From positions 1 through 64,000 of the forward strand of contig JADQAV010000035.1 of assembly GCA_019775845.1 (NCBI GenBank): a stretch of DNA of 64,000 nt. Direction: 5' to 3'. This stretch comes from Myrmaecium sp. VS I D KN 1. Its lineage: Eukaryota > Ascomycota > Dothideomycetes > Valsariales > Valsariaceae. Below, one piece after another: positions 1 to 12,800 of the stretch. The position numbers and the translations under genes are program-made. Below the pieces are notes generated by a model. That model saw nothing but the letters and a program-made list of their open reading frames with translations, was not told where the DNA came from and ran no database searches. Every line of letters starts with the position of its first letter. Position 1 is the stretch's first letter.

Positions 1-16
1 CCCTCCTCCACACCGG

Positions 17-42
17 CTCTCTCTCTCTCTCTCTTTCTCTCT
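17..42. repeat. CT dinucleotide microsatellite
   Basis: An almost perfect CT run with one interruption. It is followed at 97-111 by a run of 15 C. Both are ordinary simple-sequence tracts. Confidence 0.9.
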
Positions 43-96
43 TGGCGTGGTGGGCAGGTAGATTGAACAGGCGATTCCGGTCAGTCACCAGTAGGA

Positions 97-111
97 CCCC
101 CCCCCCCCCCC
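97..111. repeat. C15 homopolymer tract
   Basis: A run of 15 cytosines in non-coding sequence. Its length may be uncertain because of sequencing or assembly slippage. Confidence 0.9.
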
Positions 112-1214
112 ACCCCTCTCCCGCTACAGTGGACGAGTGAGGATGCAGGGATGTGCCGCCGCGGCGTGGTCCAGTCGATGCGGGTGATTCGCAGAGGGAT
201 CGAGTGTGAGTGGGCGCGGGATTTGCTTCGATTCTGCTTACCGTCCTCTCGCGCCCCGGAAGAGAACCTATCGCCCGTGGAAACGGACTGTCCACTAGCC
301 GAGGACTTGAGGCGGCTGCGGGACTGTCTGGTCCGCGGCGGCTATGTGTAGATAGATGACACCCCCACCCTTGCGGGTGCTACTGCTGCACGTCAGTGAC
401 AGGAGGGGTTTGGAGGGGTAGAGACGGTGCATGGGGGCTGGGTGCTTGCTGGACTCCTACTCCTACTCCTTCTTATATACGAGGGTCAATAACCAGCAAG
501 TACTAGATACGGAAACGGTACAGATTCAGAGTCGGAAGTTGAAGTACAGTAATTCTGTAAATATGCTGCGGCATAAGAGGTTCCCATGGGTGGAAGTGAG
601 CCCAGACGGAGTAGAAGATATTATACACTTTCCGTGCCTTAGGTATCGTTTCCCCCCTTCTTCACGCCTGTGTGTGGGGGTGTGAGGGAGGTAATTACTA
701 CTACATGTACCTTGGGGTATGGAGTTACTAGTCTTGTATAAACTGTGTAGGTATACTGTGCCAGGCGTTCAAGATTTCAAGATAATCAAAACGAGCCAGC
801 TCTCTTCTCATCGCGCCGCACTCTTTGAACCCCCACCCGCTCCTCCCGGGCCTCCTCTCCCAGCCTGCAGGTGTTTCCTCGGACGGACTTTGATTTCTGC
901 GATGTCAGTGCCGAAAGGCTGCGCGAGCATGGAAGGTACCACTGTTCAGTTTCCCGCACCCGTTGTGACGGTACGTTGCTGTCAATTCCCTTCTTAGTAA
1001 CTATCGCAGACGGGATTGCGCCATTTTGATTGCTCGCGAGCGTGTTCACTATTATGTACGCGTCGGGTGAACCGGAAGGTCGAGCGTTGGCGTAACGGTC
1101 TCCAGCCTTCTACCACTCGCGAGCTTGAGCAAAAAAGACGACCTTCGGATCATCCGTGGCATCCTTGCACCGAAGGCGTTTTTCTGCGACCGCAGAACGT
1201 TCTGCTGAGAGAAG

Positions 1215-1522
1215 ATGATCACCACCCGTCATCAACAGCATTACCGAGTCACAGACTATGGTGGAGGTCAAAGACAAGACGTCGTATCGCCGCCATCCGT
1301 TTCGCAGCCGGCGCCGCCCCCTGGTACTGTAAGGTGAACACGTTCCTTCGAGGGGCGCGGTGACACCCGCGGCGGCAGCGAGGCCACGTACAACATCCTG
1401 TATATCCAGTACAATCCTCTGCAGTGGGCGATCCCAAGCGGTTACATACGTACCTCATCGCACGCTCACCCGCGCCGCGGAAGGGGACGTCTTTACAATT
1501 ATATGGCGCAGCCGATGGTTAG
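1215..1522 (+). CDS. Weak candidate for a small two-exon gene of unknown function
   Basis: I do not recognise this gene. An ATG at 1215 opens a Gln/Pro-rich frame (exon 1215-1328, 38 codons). It ends exactly at a 50-nt segment, 1329-1378, with GTAAGG at one end, a GGTGAC branch-like site and CAG at the other. The second exon, 1379-1522, stays open for 47 codons to a TAG, giving about 85 residues. The well-formed intron is the main support. Against it, the product is short, has no known motif, and the region around it looks non-coding. A 24-bp piece of the second exon recurs at 1645-1668. It could be a decayed or chance open frame. Confidence 0.22.
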
Positions 1523-1668
1523 CGTACGGTAATCTCATGCAGGTCTTGCTAAAAAGGAATAACAGCTTCGGGACAGCTTTCGGTTGGCTTGAGCAGGGAA
1601 TGAAGGTTTCCTGTCAGCAGAAGCGGATAGGACGCTGATTAACGGCCGCGGAAGGGGACGTCTTTACA
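1474..1668 (+). repeat. 24-bp direct repeat, two copies 171 bp apart
   Basis: The same 24 bases occur at 1474-1497 and 1645-1668, both beginning GCCGCGGAAGG and ending TCTTTACA. The flanking bases differ at once on both sides. The unit is too long for a typical target-site duplication and too exact for chance in a sequence this size, so a recent local duplication or a repeated functional site is likely. Confidence 0.85.
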
Positions 1669-1689
1669 TAGTACTCCATAACCCCTCAA

Positions 1690-1875
1690 ATCCAGTCTCG
1701 AGCTAGGTAAGTAATATAGGCAGCGGGTTATACCTAGGTAAGGCATTATCTTCTGTCACTCTGACAGCCAGCTAGGTACTTTCTTGATAGGGGATAGCAC
1801 TACCTAATACCTAGTAAATTCACTCATGCTATTTGAAGGAGTAGGTACCTACCTAGGTACTAGGTATAGAGGCGT
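1690..1875. repeat. Cluster of TACCTAGGTA-type palindromic words
   Basis: Short self-complementary words built from CCTAGG and TAGGTA recur at least eight times in under 200 bases, for example at 1729-1741 and 1846-1866. Such words are common in intergenic DNA of filamentous ascomycetes. No function is claimed. Confidence 0.6.
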
Positions 1876-2428
1876 ATTCCTAGTATACCAACTTGCCAAG
1901 GTATAGATGTTTGTAGGCTCCGCGTAGTCACAGAGGACGGGGGAATCTTCAGTGCGGGCAGGGGACTCGGGCGTGCCATCCGTTCAACCTATCAGACGAC
2001 TTGAACCGCCCCGCCCGCCCGTCATTTACCGGGGAAGGAGTGCCTCGCTCGCTTGGGACTTTAAGGGAAAAATAGCGGCCCAGACTTCTCTCCGATTGGC
2101 AACGCACGAATTGCTTGGCCGCCCCAACTCTGGTCTCACTCACTACACCACTCACCCCCCAGATCTACGCTGTCATCCGCCACTCCCCCCCTCACCCTTT
2201 ATTATTTCACCGTCACCAGTACAGCCTTCTCGACTGGCCATGCTGATTGACTCCGCCGTCTTCGATAGCTCCCAATCATAACACCTACCTCGAGTTGCTT
2301 GGACGATCACACCCCGCGCACGAACTCGTCGGACTCGACCGCGCTGTCTGAATCCCCCCGCGTCGAACACATACTATCACCCGTTCCGCCGAGCCTCCCA
2401 AGGCCCTGGTCGTCCTGGTTCGGGGGTG

Positions 2429-5400
2429 ATGGCTTCCAATGATGATTATGGGAACTGGGGCCTGCACTTCGGGCACGAGATGCCGACGCCGGACTTCGAG
2501 AGCATGTTCGACAGCGCGGACAATGCGATCCACTTGCAGGACGGCGAAGAGTCTTTGGGGCTTGACTCCGGCGAAGTCATGTCCCCCCAGTCGAAGCCGC
2601 TGCCGCACCAGAGCCCTGCCAGTCTGGACGCGCGGAAAATGTTGTCGCAACAGGGCTTCTTCGTTCCTGCATCATCTCCCGAGTCAATGAGCCAAGACTC
2701 CTCTTCCGAATCGTCCAGGTCGAGGAAACGCAAGATGTCTTCCGGGGATTCGTCTAGCGCCGGCGCCGATGTGATGCAAACGGAGACACCGACTTGGAAC
2801 GCACAGGAGGATCAGAACAGCATATCCGCAAGACCGTCGAGTTCAGGGCACAACGGCCAGTCATTCCACGCAAGTCCTGACATCCTGAACGGGCCAGGCA
2901 GCTTTGCCTATGGGCTGAGTGCTTCGAACAGTCCTGAATACTACGACGCGAGCCACCAAGGTCGGACTCCATCCGCGGACGGACCGAGCATTTTGAGGAC
3001 AGTCGAGCAGGAGGTCAGTTGTTCTCTGCTGCCTGGACATATGGATGCGCTAACACAACCCCAAGTCGACTGGTGACCGTAACGCTTCGCAAATTCTGGA
3101 CCCCTCCCGAGACCCATCGCCCGCCTCACAGGCATTTTTCTCCAGCCATTCGTCCCCGCTCGCAACAGCACATCAGATCTACACTCAATCTCCCCGGAAT
3201 ACCACACTGTTCAGCAGCATACCTTACTCTCATTTCGCGTGGCTTCCACGGCATCCCTCGGGACCGCCAATCTATCCTTTCTTTAGAGCCCGTTTGGCGT
3301 CGCCGAAATCGAGAGTAGAGACGCAGGTCTCCTGCGATTTCATTCTCGATAACCTGCCTTACAATTACACATGGCTGCACCTGCCCCCGCACGCAATTTC
3401 AAAGGCAAAGCAGCAGTCTAAAACACCCAAAAAGGGACCCGAAGTGCTGGAATTGAGCGCTCAAGTGGTTTGTGCCAGTGCTATGAGACAGGAGGGTAGA
3501 GTACTGGAAGCATTAGCGCGCGCCCTCAATGCGCCGCCTCCTGTCAAAGGCAGACCAGCGTCCACCAAGAAGCATTCCTCTGAAGGGGATCCCAATGATC
3601 CGGAGAAACCTGCCAATGGTGGCCCGGTCGAGATATGCTCGAACTGCATTATGCGTGAACAGAAGCGTGTCAAAAGACGCAAGAACGAAAAGAAGGAAGA
3701 AGACCAACTGTGGATCGACTGGGGTTATGACAGGACCGTTGTGTTCAACGATAAGGAATACTTGGAGCTGCAGCCTTTGAAAAAGAATGCAGACGGCCTG
3801 CACCTCTCGCCTGCAGCCAAGGGCGTGAGCTGCCCAGTGCGGATCACCTGCTATTGTCGTCACCAAGGGGAGAAGTATGCTTTCCAAATCATATTCACTC
3901 TGAAAGATTACGCGGGTAACCCGGTCGCTCAATGCATGACTGAGCCCCTCACCATTACCGACGACCATAAAACCCAGCCAACTGCGCTCCCAGATAAATC
4001 ATCGGCAGGTTCTCGGGAAGGCGACGCCCAACCATCTGTCCTCACCCAAGCGTATAACTCAGCAACGGACCTTCCAAGCGTTGCTCAAACACCCAACGTT
4101 CAGCCATTAACGATGTCTTCACCTCAGCCTCAAGCGGCCTCTCAATCGCAGCCGGCCACCTCACCGCAGAACCTGTCTCGACAAGCTTCGCCTTCTGTGC
4201 AACACGGCTCGAATAAGAGGCGCAAACCTAGTTCTCCACACCAAACACGGCTCCCAACCAGCCTGACCATGACCAGGGTCGACGCACCTCAAGCTTCAGG
4301 GCCACCGAATGTCTCCCCTCCCGCGCCTGCCAGCGCCAGCATAAGTGGAAAGAATCCATTTGCCCCCAGTGGCGCCTTCTTTGTGTCCCCTCCCGGCATG
4401 CCTGGTGTTCTAGGGTCCGGCCCTACTCAGTTCCCCGATACACAACCACCTGTTCTGAGCAACGGAGCAAACTGGCTTACACGTAGTCCAAGAAACTCGA
4501 GCTTTGAGAGTGTGCCATCTTTCTTTGCAACAGGATCGACTTTTGCCAGCCGATCCGGAAGCCCTGCGGCCGTATTAGCACCCCAGTTCGGCTTGATGCC
4601 CCCTTCACAGAGCGACTTCTTCTTTCCGACGGCTATATCAAATGCCGCGGCTATGGATGTCCAACCGCAACAACAGCCGCCTCCCCCACAGCCGACGATC
4701 AGCAAGATCATTCCTGCAGAAGGATCAAAAAGCGGTGGCATCGAGGTGACTATTCTGGGAAGGGGATTCGCTGCTGGTATGGAAGTTATGTTCGGCGAAC
4801 ACCGAGCAAACGGAATCGCTTGCTGGGGCGAGAGCACGATTGTCTGTGTTCTGCCACCCTCCGCGTTTGCTGGTCCTGTCCCGGTAAGAGTGATATCCGG
4901 TTCAGCACCATCGCAGACTTCTGCAAGCTTCAGATATCTCGACGATGAAACAAAACAGCTTTATGAAATGGCTTTGCTAGCGCTGTTCCAGAAGACCCAA
5001 GGCTCCAGTACTGCCAATGGGTTTCAAGATTGGGCTCGGAATGTCGCAAGCAGTTGGGGAAGCGGTGGGTCCTCCGGGGGTCACTCATTTGGAGCCGGTA
5101 TGCAGCACTCCTTGGGATTGGCTGATGCAGAGAACGTACTGCTCAAGTGTCTTGACGCTATCGACTTGGACGAAAGCGAGAACCTGGCGCAATTCGACAA
5201 CAGAGCGAGCAATGGTGTCACTATGTTGCATCTTGCTTGTTCCTTAGGCTTCAATCGAGTTGTCGCTGGTCTAGTTGCGAGGGGGGCCGATTTGGATATC
5301 GCGGATAACTGTGGTTTCACCCCGTTGATGATGGCAGCTTTGAACGGTCACGCCCAGATCGTTCGCCGCCTGATCCTTCGTGGTGCTGACCCTTGTCTTC

Positions 5401-6383
5401 GGAGCTTGAGGGGATATGTGGCTGAGGAGCTCACTACTAATAGAGAGGTGATTAATGCACTGCGTCACGTTCCACACCATAGAAGGGCACGCAGTGCGGG
5501 AGCTCTCTCATCCAGAAGCCGCGCTAGCAGCCTCATCTCGTCGCGGACAATATCGTCTCCTACGTCCGTTAGCGGTTCTGAGGAAGCCGAGGAGACTGAG
5601 GAGAGCACAGGCTCAGGAAAGGAACCCGCGGTCACCCGACCTGAAGATACTGCGTGGATCCAGTCTAGGAGAAACAGTGTCGCGGTGGATGTGACAACCT
5701 CTGTCCAGCACCCTACAACGGCCGCTATGCATGCATGGGGAAACCAAGTCCTCGTGCAGATGACGACGCAGATCGAGCATTTCCAGAACACACTGAATCG
5801 CAACCTACCTCACTTCCAGCTCCCTATCCCGCAAATGCCCGCTCTTCCGGGTTACCAGGCTCGCCCCATGGTTCGCCGGATCAGTTCGCTGGTGCCCAGC
5901 CGCACCCCTTCGCCAGCGCCCGCTTCAGCCGACGAGCTCCCGTCGTACTCGGAGGTCTGCCCTGCCCGTGTCGACCATGGCACCACGGATCAAAAGGCCC
6001 TCAAACGCGCCTCTACTCAGCAGGCACTCCAAGACGCCGTTGCCGACGAGCTTCTCACGCGCAAGTTCGACAACGCGAAGCAGGGCGAAAGCTCCAAGAC
6101 CACCCGGCTCGCGCCCGTCATCTCGTCGGCGCAGTCCGAGGGCAGCGTCGAGGTCAAGATCGGCAAGACGACGGTCAGCAAGGAACAGCAGGAGCAGCTC
6201 CGGATGGCGCACGCGCGCAAGCTGAAGAAGATCCGCAGCGATCGGAACCTCTTCTTCGTCTGGATCCCGCTGCTGATCTTGCTGATCGTCATGTTCTGCA
6301 AAGATCAGATTGCGAAGGTGTGGGGAGTGACGACGGCCGTTGTGGGGCCGGTGGTCAAGCGCTGGCTGGTGGAGGCGGGCTGA
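2429..6383 (+). CDS. Spt23/Mga2-type ER-tethered transcription factor (IPT/TIG plus ankyrin)
   Basis: Two exons, 2429-3013 and 3066-6383 (phase 0 junction after Glu195), give about 1300 residues. The 52-nt intron has GTCAGT, a GCTAAC branch site and CAAG. The conserved Mga2/Spt23 N-terminal block (starting KSRVETQV) follows the intron. An IPT/TIG fold covers about 738-819 (SKIIPAEGSKSGG...), ankyrin repeats about 910-990 (TMLHLACS, TPLMMAALNGH), and one C-terminal membrane segment about 1256-1276 (FFVWIPLLILLIVMF). In yeast this family is held in the ER membrane, ubiquitinated by Rsp5, cut by the proteasome and released to activate the fatty acid desaturase gene OLE1. An LPSY word near residue 1153 matches the LPxY Rsp5-binding site of the family. 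The ATG at 2429 is the first in the frame. Gln/Pro/Ser-rich linkers separate the domains. Confidence 0.93.
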
Positions 6384-7635
6384 TGCTGGTGCCGCTGGTG
6401 TCGTGTGGCGGCTGAGGAGATTGTAGAGATCCTGTGATCTCCTCGGAGGTAATTCATGTTTTGTTGTACTTTCATGGTCTCGGGCACGTCCCGGACTTGT
6501 TTTCTCCTTTCCACACACACACCTCAACCTCTCTTGTTCATGACTTTGTTAGTTAGCCCTGGGTTAGTGTGTGTGATGTTGTACACACACTCTCTCTGGT
6601 AATGCGCTCTGGGTGTTGGTGGTTGACTTTTTATTCTCTTTCCTTCGGATTCGAAGGGATTCTGGGCAGGGATTTATGACACGACGCTTCTCCTGCTTTT
6701 TCTACCCCCTTTATCTTTTTTTCTCTTCTTTAATATTGTTTCGTGTTGCCTGCCTTTTGTTGGTTGGTAATGGTCTGGCACTTGGGTTGGGATGGGATTA
6801 GGGGTTAGGGGTTGGGAGTCGAAACCGGGACCATTTTTTCCAAGCCAGCACCATCTCTTCTTTCTTTCTTCTTTTGTTAGGATTGCAAATTCTTCGATCC
6901 ATATGTATACAAAATCGGCGGTGGGGGTTGCGAGGAGAGATGTCCTTGGTCTTCTAGTCTTCAAATGTTCTTTGTGGCCGGGATGCGGAGGGTTATATTC
7001 TTCTTCCATTTTCTTTCGATTTTCTTTTGGCAATATGTTCTTCTTTCCCCTACCCACTACTTCCTTCCTACTTTCCTCCTTCTTCTGCTGCGCTGTCTGT
7101 CGGCCCGTCCGTTAGAACGACGCCCGGGTCCGGGCCAGTCGTTTAGATTTCTTCTTCCCCTCCATGCCAGTGCTCGTCTGGATGCGCTGGAGTGGCTATA
7201 TAGAATGTTAGATTTACTTATTTAGCTATCTATCTATTCCTTTCAAATAATGATCAGGCCTACCTTTCTTCGTGATGATCAGTTATCTGAGAGGAATCAA
7301 CTGCAAGGCGGAAGGCCGTTAGAGGGGACCATTGAAGTACGACGTTGAGTCGCCTGGAAGGGCTGCGATAGATAGGACGCGTGGTCAGGTGATTGCGTGA
7401 CAACGTAACTTGAGTGGGCACAGACCCGTCGACATCTATCGCGATGCTGAACTGAATTGAACGTGCTAGTCACTGTATTTGCTGCATGTGATTATACATT
7501 CACGCATTCACACATACATACTCACTGGAGCATCTTCGCCGCCACCCAATCTGCTCCTCCACTCACTCGCTTACTGATCACTTCCTCGCCTCGAGTCGAC
7601 CGTCTGCTATTCCTCCCTCCGCATCCTCCAGCGCG
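6384..7635. other. Intergenic: 3' flank of the Spt23/Mga2-type gene and ORC5 promoter
   Basis: No gene is seen. The left two thirds are T-rich and pyrimidine-rich with a CA tract near 6510, as expected for a 3' untranslated region. The right end, about 7500-7635, is a CT-rich leader immediately before the ORC5 start. Short open frames here have no family likeness. Confidence 0.7.
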
Positions 7636-9173
7636 ATGCCGTCGGAGGAGGATCTCATCGCCGCGCTGGACGAAAGATTCCCCTGTCGACTGCTCCAGAT
7701 CCGCCAGTTGATCGCCCTTTACTCGGTACCCGCGCGCTCTCACTCTCTCCACCTCCCTCTCGCCGCTAACGCACTGGCAGCCTTCCGTGCCCAACCCATC
7801 CACCCTCATCGTCCATGGCCTCGAGGCCACCGGCAAGACCTCGATCGTAAAGGCCGTTCTGGAGTCACACGGTCTGCCACACGCCTTCATCCAATCTCGC
7901 GAATGCATCACCGGTCGACATCTCCTGGAGCGCACGGTCGCCACCGCGCTGGATGCTGTGGACGCTGATGCCCCCGAACCGTTGGACCGGCGGCCGTATC
8001 AGAAGTGCGAGAGCCTTAGCACCTTGGCCGTGCATCTTCAGCGCTTATTGGAGAACCGGGACCGCCCGTTGGTTTTGGTCTTTGATGGTATTGATCGGCA
8101 GCGGGAGGCGCCGCCGACGCTGCTCCCGGCGCTGGCACGATTGGGGGAGACGGTGGGTGATCCCCAATCTGAATCTATCTCTAGGACTATCATGCTCACT
8201 AACCACACAGGTTCCGAACCTTCACCTCATCTTTATAATCACAATCCCGAAACCGCGCATGCTCCACACCACCGGCGTCCTTCACGTTGATTTCCCCAAC
8301 TACACCAAAGACGCCGCCATCCGCATCGTCTCCCGCAATCCGCCTCCCATCTTCCCGCCCACACCATCTTCCTCTCCCGACGAGGCGTCCGACTCCGGCG
8401 CCGAGGACGACGCCTGGGTGTGGTCCCGCTTCCTCGCCGTCCTCTGGGACTCGCAAGCCCGCGCCGCCGCCTCCTCCCTCACCGCGTTCCGCCGGCTCGC
8501 GCACCGCCTCTGGCGGCCCTTCGTCCAACCCATCGTCGACGGCACCTTCGGCACCCGCGACTTCAGCCGCCTCCTCCTCAACCGCCGTTTCCTCTTCCAA
8601 ACCGAATCCGCCCTCCTCGACCGCAGCAGCGTCGTGGGCTCCCTCCCCTCCACCACCACCACCTCAACAACCCCGCAACCCGCAACCCCGCAAACCCTCA
8701 CCCACCACCTCCCCTACTACCCCAAACTCCTCCTCATCGCCGCCTACCTCTGCTCCTTCAACCCCGCCCGCCAAGACAGCCTCTACTTCCTCAAAGCCCA
8801 CGAGAAGAAGCGCAAACGCCGCGCCGCCGGCGGCGGCCAGGGCCGACCCCCCAAACACCGCAAAATCCCCCGTCACCTCCTCTCCCCCGGCCCTTTTCCG
8901 CTCGACCGCCTCTTGAGCGTGTTTCGCGCTATTTTGCCTGGTGGCGGCCCGCCGCCCCCGCAAACGGCGGATCTTATGACCGCGGTCGCGACGCTGGCGG
9001 CGTTGCGCTTGATTCTGCGCACCGGCACGGTGGGCGCGGGCGCGGGCGCGTTTTTGGATCCGTTGGATGCGAGTGGCGTGCGGTGGCGGGTGAATGTCGG
9101 GTGGGAGGTGGTGAGCGTGCTGGGGCGGAGTGTGGGGGTGGAGGTCGGGGAGTGGCTTGTTGGGGGGGAGTAG
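7636..9173 (+). CDS. ORC5: Origin recognition complex subunit 5 (AAA+ family)
   Basis: Three exons, 7636-7725, 7781-8152 and 8211-9173, give 474 residues, close to yeast Orc5 (479). Both introns (55 and 58 nt) are GT..AG with CTAAC branch sites and in phase 0. The product has a Walker A loop GLEATGKT at 43-50, a Walker B segment LVLVFDGID with Asp near 132, and the ORC5-like run LIFIITIPKPRMLHTTGV after the second intron. ORC5 is a subunit of the six-protein complex that marks replication origins and loads the MCM helicase. The C-terminal half carries a low-complexity Thr/Pro stretch and a basic patch (KKRKRR). The gene converges with RPC2, and the two stop codons are about 650 bases apart. 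Confidence 0.93.
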
Positions 9174-9827
9174 GGAGGAGTCGGGAGGAGATGAGGGGTT
9201 GGTGATGGGGGTGGGTTGGTTTTGGAGGCTCTTTTTTTTTTTTTTTTTTTTTTCTTGGTGGGAGGTCTGAAGCTATTTGGTCGCGTGGCATGGGCGATTT
9301 GTTTGATCCTCCTTGTTTTTCTTCTTTTGGTCAGGATGCGGGCTGAAGAGAAAATCGTGGAAGGAGGAGGAAGGCAGGAAGGTGGAAAGCAAGGGTGGAA
9401 GGGGGAAAGGAAGGGAGGTTTTCACTCCAACTATCCATCTCTCCGGCGTCACGACTGAATATATAAACAGATATGTATGCATGTATGGATTTATGGATTT
9501 ATGGAACATCAACATTCGAACCAGAGAAAACTCATTGTACCCCACGCCTACGCTATGCTATGCTGCTATGCTGCTATGCCGATGATGATCGGTTTTAGAG
9601 GAACCATAAAAAAAAAGATCACGAGTAAATGCGCTTGAAACCCACACACCCCCACCCCTCCATCTACAGATACCGTGTCCCTTTAGCCAAAAACAAAGAC
9701 GCCTGGGATATTCTTTTTCTTCTACCGCGATAAACCCGCACTGCTGAACCAACTCGTTGACCTCCGAGGGCAGAAGCCGCCGATCCCTCTGCCGCCACGC
9801 TGCAATCACGGATCCTCACACACCTGC
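9174..9827. other. Convergent 3' flanks of ORC5 and RPC2
   Basis: No gene is supported. The stretch contains a T22 run at 9232-9253, purine-rich DNA at 9330-9420 and an AT-rich patch (ATATATAAAC) near 9460 that could serve 3'-end formation for ORC5. The right side is the 3' untranslated region of RPC2, read on the minus strand. Confidence 0.7.
9232..9253. repeat. T22 homopolymer tract downstream of ORC5
   Basis: Twenty-two consecutive T about 60 bases after the ORC5 stop codon. It is a simple-sequence tract in the likely 3' untranslated region. Confidence 0.9.
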
Positions 9828-12800
9828 TCAACTCTCCTCAGCAGGGAACTCATCGACCAACTTCAACGTCGCCTTGACGTTCATGCTGAGGAGCTCCTGG
9901 ACGAGCAGCTTGGCGGCGTAGGGGATGGTCATCTTGACGACGCCGCGGCTGGTCTTGCAGGTCTGGCACCAGCCCTGGTAGCCCATCATCCCGCACCGCT
10001 CGCACACGTCGCACTCGTGCGCGTCCGAGCTGATCATCAGCCGCTCGAGCAGCAGCTGCGACGCCCCGTACGCGATCAGGCAGTCGCGCTCCATCTCGCC
10101 CAGGCGCAGGCCGCCGTCGCGCGAGCGACCTTCGGTGGGCTGGCGGGTGAGGATGGCGCGGGGGCCGCGCGCGCGCGAGTGCATCTTGTCTTGCACCATG
10201 TGCTTGAGCTTTTGGTAGTAGATCGGCCCGAAGAAGACGTAGAAGGGCAGGGGCTCGCCGGTGATGCCGCTGGTGAGGTAGTCCTTGCCGGAGTAGTTGA
10301 AGCCTTTGCTGATCAGGATGGCCGCCATGTCCTCGAACTTGGAGCCGCCGAACGCCGTGCCGTACTGCAGGCTGCCGTCCAGAACGCCGGCCTTGCCGGA
10401 AACCAGCTCCAGCATCTTCCCGACCGTCATACGAGACGGGAAACCGTGGGGGTTCATGATGATGTCCGGGCAGATACCCTGATCGTTGAACGGCATATCT
10501 ACTTGCTCCGCCAGGATACCAACGACACCCTTTTGACCGTGACGGGAGGAGAATTTGTCACCGAGTTCGGGACGACGGGTCTGGCGAGTCTGAACTTTGA
10601 TAAGAGTAGTCTCGGACTCGTTGGCGGCGATCATGACTTTGTCCACGTAAGAATAGTCCGGAAGCTTGTAGGACATGGGGGCATCCTTCCATTCCATCCG
10701 TGCATCCGAGCCGAATCCGGACATGGCCGCGGGATTCGCTGGTGTTTGCTTGATCATGTAGACATCTCCAGCTTCCAACTTCTCGCCGACCTCGACCAGA
10801 CCGTCGTTGCCCAGCTTCTGATGACGTGGATTCGTCGGCTGCTTCCCCGCACCGTTGATCCGGTCGACAGCACCGTTGGGGTATGACTTGAGCACTGTGC
10901 TGACCTTCTTGAACACCTGACAGCGTCCGAAGCCTCGGTCACAAGATGCTTTGTTGACAACCAAAGCATCTTCAATATCGTAACCAGAATAAGACATGAC
11001 CGCAACAGTGGCGTTCTGACCGGCAGGAAGTTTATCGTACTTGATCAGTTCGATCGTTCGTGTTTTAACCATGGGCTGTTGTGGGTAGACCATCAAATAC
11101 AGAAGGGTATCAATACGCGTAAACTGATTGTAGGCAATTGCGCCAATGGCTTGTTTACCCATAGCACATTGGTAAGTGTTACGTGGAGACTGGTTGTGAT
11201 GAGGATAGGGAATGAGACCGGCGACCGCACCAAGGATCGTGAAAGGTTCGATCTCCAAGTGAGTGGTGTGCTCGTTGATGTCTTTTTCGTATATGGCGAT
11301 GTTCGAGTCGTTTTCCTCGTTCACATCAAGATATTCGACGATCCCACGTGCCAGGAAATCGTCGAATTCCATGGTGCCCTTACGGAGGGCAGCAAGATGC
11401 CTCTTCTTGAGGAGAGACTTGCCGCGCTCCACGACAATAAGCGGTCGGCAAATACGACCTTCGTCTGTGGCAACGTGTACGGCGTTATGATGATGGTTGA
11501 TGTAGATGCTGACGAATTCTGAGACACGGCCCATCCGGCGGAATCTGCGGAAGCCGTTCAAGAACTGCTTTGGTTGCCGAGTGAGAGCGACTGGAGTACC
11601 GTTCAAGAAGATTATATAGGCACCTTCGCCGTAGATCTCCACACCATTGCCGGCCAGGACATCTTCGGCGCCAAGGATGAAGATCATTCTTCGAACGGGA
11701 TCCTCGGGATCTTCAGTAGTGATATGTGTCATAAGAGCCAAGTTCTTTACCAGGCCACACGCTTCACCTTCGGGGGTATCTGAAGTACACAACATGCCAA
11801 ACTGCGAAGGTTGCAAGGCACGAGGACCGGAGACCTTCCTCGTCTTCTCGAACTGACTGGAGATACGAGTCATCATACCTAAGGCGCTGATGTAGCTCAG
11901 ACGGCTGAGCAAATGCGTGACACCGGCTCGGTCCATCTTGAAACGCTTGAGATTCCAGTTCCCCGTAGCCAAAGCGCGCTCCATTCCCGCTGTGATATGA
12001 TTGCCGTGTATGCCGATGTGGTGATATGCGTCAAATTCCTGTGTACGATTCGGCCTCTTCAAAACTTTGTCGATAGCCATCTTGAAGTCATGGTTGAAGC
12101 GCTTGAAGTGGTCTTCGAAGAGTAGCGACAACATCTGTCCTGCCAGCTCAAGGCGCTTGTTACCGACATAATCTCTGTCGTCAACGAGCTTGGGATCATG
12201 CATAGCCATGAGGACTCGCTTGACCATGAATGCAACGTATAGAGCCTTCGGTCGGAAGTTCGTCCCCTCCACGGGAACATGAGTAATAACGACCGATGAA
12301 AGACACTCGATCGCCTCCTGCTGGTAGTTACGCCTCTGCATTCCTTGACCGGGCTTCTTCATCAGCTTGATCCGCTGACCTATCCATTCGAGAGCTTGTT
12401 GTTGGGTGAAAACGTTCTCCTTGGCACACGCCTCGAAGTTGATGGCGAATTCGTCCTGGTATACGCTGTCGGATCCAGCAACAAGAAGTAAGATCTCATG
12501 GTCGGACTGGATGCCCATAGCCTTGAGCACGAAAACTATGGGGATATCCTCGCTGATGATGTTGTGCTTCATATATATGCAGCCCTTCTTGAGAACAACG
12601 TATGTCTTCGATTTGCGCTCGTGGGTAGAACTGAGCTTGTTAGCATCCATCCATCGTGAGGCCAAGAGATGAAGGTATACCTAGTGACTGATGCCTGCAG
12701 AGCGCCCTTGAACGACTCGACGATGACACGGTTTTTACTCAGCTGTTCTTGAACGAGAATGACCTTTTCTTGACCTCTCACGATGAAGTACCCACCGGGG

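Larger units (their letters stand above)
1..2428. other. Gene-poor left flank and promoter region of the Spt23/Mga2-type gene
   Basis: No recognisable protein family was found on either strand, apart from the weak small-gene candidate listed separately. The stretch holds a CT microsatellite, a C15 run, a 24-bp direct repeat and a cluster of TACCTAGGTA-like palindromes, each listed below. The last 350 bases before the downstream gene are pyrimidine-rich, with many CCCC and CTC tracts as in fungal promoters and leaders. An inverted CCAAT box (ATTGG at 2095-2099) lies about 330 bases before that start codon. An open frame at 151-351 could be the tail of a gene entering from the left, but nothing identifies it. 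Confidence 0.6.

Noticed and set aside
151-351. A 66-codon frame that might be the last exon of a gene running in from the left edge
   Set aside because: Too short and unrecognised. No supporting acceptor or family likeness.
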